NCBI GenBank assembly: GCA_022360595.1
Contig: JAKSCN010000204.1
Location: 1 to 7,703 of the forward strand
DNA length: 7,703 bases
Reading direction: 5' to 3'
Source: Chromatiales bacterium
GTDB lineage: Bacteria; Pseudomonadota; Gammaproteobacteria; Chromatiales; Chromatiaceae
Positions 6,766 to 7,703 of the stretch are shown here, piece by piece. Each line of letters starts with the position of its first letter. Position 1 is the stretch's first letter. A program made the position numbers and the translations under genes. The notes under the pieces are model-generated. The model was not told where the DNA came from. It saw only the letters and a program-made list of their open reading frames with translations, and ran no database searches.

Positions 6766-7140
6766 CTAATCAGAGGTTCCCAGAAAATGCATGCGACTCT
6801 CTCTTCTCAGCAGATAGAGAAGTGCGGAGAGGAGTATGCCGAGCAGCAGCAAAGAGAGCAGCGCCTCGAGATAACCCTCCGGGTGAGAGAGCGACAGTGT
6901 GACAATCACTACCGTTAAACCAATGGCCAGCGCCAGACTCATTACAATAGTCGCCAGCCAATAAGCGTATCGGTTGTAATGATAAAGGCCAAAAGCTGTC
7001 GCCTCCGATAACCCAAAGACCAACAACAATAGTGGTGGCGGCAGACGAAAATAGAAACCGGCCAGTGGTAGCACCATAAACACCAGTACGATCAGTTTCA
7101 GGGCAAAGGGCCTCTTTTGTGCGATACGCTGTTTCGTCAT
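6766..7140 (-). CDS. Small four-helix membrane protein of unknown function
   Basis: This 124-residue protein begins with a basic segment (MTKQRIAQKRPFALK) and has hydrophobic stretches at about 13-31, 36-53, 59-82 and 91-111. It ends with a short basic tail (LRRESRMHFLGTSD). Positive charges at both ends suggest that both termini face the cytoplasm, which fits four helices. FRLPPPLLLL (31-40) and GLYHYNRYAYW (51-61) are its most distinctive stretches; the latter is rich in Tyr, with one His. I recognise no family. It lies 88 bp downstream of the SCO gene on the same strand, so it may belong to the same operon and act in respiratory-chain assembly, but that is only context. The ribosome site is weak (AGG close to the ATG). 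It is not a shadow, because the opposite strand carries no competing gene and the membrane pattern is coherent. Confidence 0.75.
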   Translation of the reverse strand: MTKQRIAQKRPFALKLIVLVFMVLPLAGFYFRLPPPLLLLVFGLSEATAFGLYHYNRYAYWLATIVMSLALAIGLTVVIVTLSLSHPEGYLEALLSLLLLGILLSALLYLLRRESRMHFLGTSD

Positions 7141-7228
7141 ACCTACACTATACCTCAGAACCTTATTCCAAAAGAGGTTCCAATGCTGATCAATTCAGCC
7201 CAGTTCAAAAAGGTACTTCACCCAACAA

Positions 7229-7703
7229 CTACTGTACTTGCGGCAGATACCCATTCAGCTTTTCAACCACCTGATCGGCGCTAATGCCATAGGCAAATTT
7301 AGTGATGAACGTACCGTCCGGCGCTATCAAAAAGAGGCTCGCGGTATGATCCATCAAATAGAGCTTGGGATCACGCCCCTCTTCAAACACCTTCTCATAG
7401 TTTACCCGGTACTGCTCAGCAACCCGTTTAATCATGCTGGCCGAACCGGTCAAGCCAATGAGATTGCTATCAAAATAGCGGACATACTCTTTCATCAATT
7501 CAACTGTATCACGCTCGGGATCGATAGATACGAAATAGGGTTGAATTAAAGAAGCCTTCTCTTTACCCAAACGCTCCAATGCTATGGACATCACTTGCAA
7601 GGATGTGGGGCAGATATCCGGGCAGGAGGTGTAACCAAACTGGATCAGCTGATACTTACCCAACATATCTTTCTCGGTGACCAGTCGACTATTCTGATCA
7701 ACC
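7229..7703 (-). CDS. SCO1/SenC/PrrC-family copper chaperone (partial, N-terminus off the right edge)
   Basis: The minus-strand frame is open from the window edge to the TAG at 7231-7229. The internal ATG at 7666 is not the true start, because 12 in-frame codons before it (VDQNSRLVTEKD) continue the domain. The visible 157 residues cover the thioredoxin-like core. FGYTSCPDICPTSLQVM holds the CxxxC copper ligands (Cys27 and Cys31 of the visible part). YFVSIDPERDT follows, and the third ligand His119 lies in LYLMDHTASLFLIAPDG. All three ligands are therefore present. By family knowledge such proteins are membrane-anchored, face the periplasm and deliver copper to the CuA site of cytochrome c oxidase, or act in thiol redox chemistry. 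The N-terminal anchor is outside the window. The 124-residue membrane gene follows in the same direction. Confidence 0.95.
   Translation of the reverse strand, partial: VDQNSRLVTEKDMLGKYQLIQFGYTSCPDICPTSLQVMSIALERLGKEKASLIQPYFVSIDPERDTVELMKEYVRYFDSNLIGLTGSASMIKRVAEQYRVNYEKVFEEGRDPKLYLMDHTASLFLIAPDGTFITKFAYGISADQVVEKLNGYLPQVQ

Noticed and set aside
6773..7181. GAGGTTCC repeated at 6773 and 7174, flanking the 124-residue gene, and again at 1768
   Set aside because: An 8-base word with no shared flanks and no mobile-element gene; chance is a sufficient explanation.
7207..7240. Possible intrinsic terminator after the SCO gene (GTAC arms followed by five T on the minus strand)
   Set aside because: The stem is only four pairs with a 17-base loop, too weak to call, even with the T tract.
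7238..7549. 103-codon plus-strand frame opposite the SCO gene
   Set aside because: The minus strand carries an unmistakable SCO domain with all copper ligands, so this is a shadow frame.

Overview
The window (about 7.7 kb, moderate GC) looks like ordinary chromosome from a gammaproteobacterium. The main pointers are a DUF3581-type protein (a family I know mainly from Gammaproteobacteria), a Bcr/CflA drug-efflux protein, an AEC carrier and a SCO1/SenC copper chaperone. An environmental lineage such as a sulfur oxidiser is possible, but I cannot fix the genus. I see no rRNA, tRNA, CRISPR array, transposase, integrase or phage gene.

Layout. (1) 1-1177, minus strand: the N-terminal 392 residues of a membrane-bound hybrid-type sensor histidine kinase (six membrane segments, PAS, then the phospho-acceptor His region), cut by the left edge. 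(2) 1178-1897: a 720-bp gap between divergent genes. It holds several hairpins, most clustered at 1632-1768, and a possible promoter at 1761-1796. (3) 1898-3673 and 3710-4432, plus strand, 36 bp apart and probably co-transcribed: a 591-residue soluble, mostly helical protein I do not recognise, then a DUF3581-family protein with a MaoC/hot-dog-like D-F-N-P-L-H motif. (4) 4443-5660, minus strand: a Bcr/CflA-type MFS exporter, convergent with the DUF3581 gene. The 3' ends lie 10 bp apart and a perfect 14-bp inverted repeat covers the end of the MFS gene. (5) 5800-6726, plus strand: an AEC-family transporter, divergent from the MFS gene over 139 bp. (6) 6766-7140, minus strand: a small four-helix membrane protein of unknown function. 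It lies 88 bp downstream of, and in the same direction as, (7) 7229-7703, minus strand: a SCO1/SenC copper chaperone for cytochrome oxidase assembly, whose N-terminus lies beyond the right edge.

How the genes fit together. There is no single pathway. The two transporters may share a divergent control region. The SCO gene and the small membrane gene probably form the distal part of a respiratory-assembly operon. The 591-residue protein and the DUF3581 protein form a two-gene unit of unknown role. I find no convincing new defence or mobile system. The least explained parts are the 591-residue protein and the structured intergenic block upstream of it.
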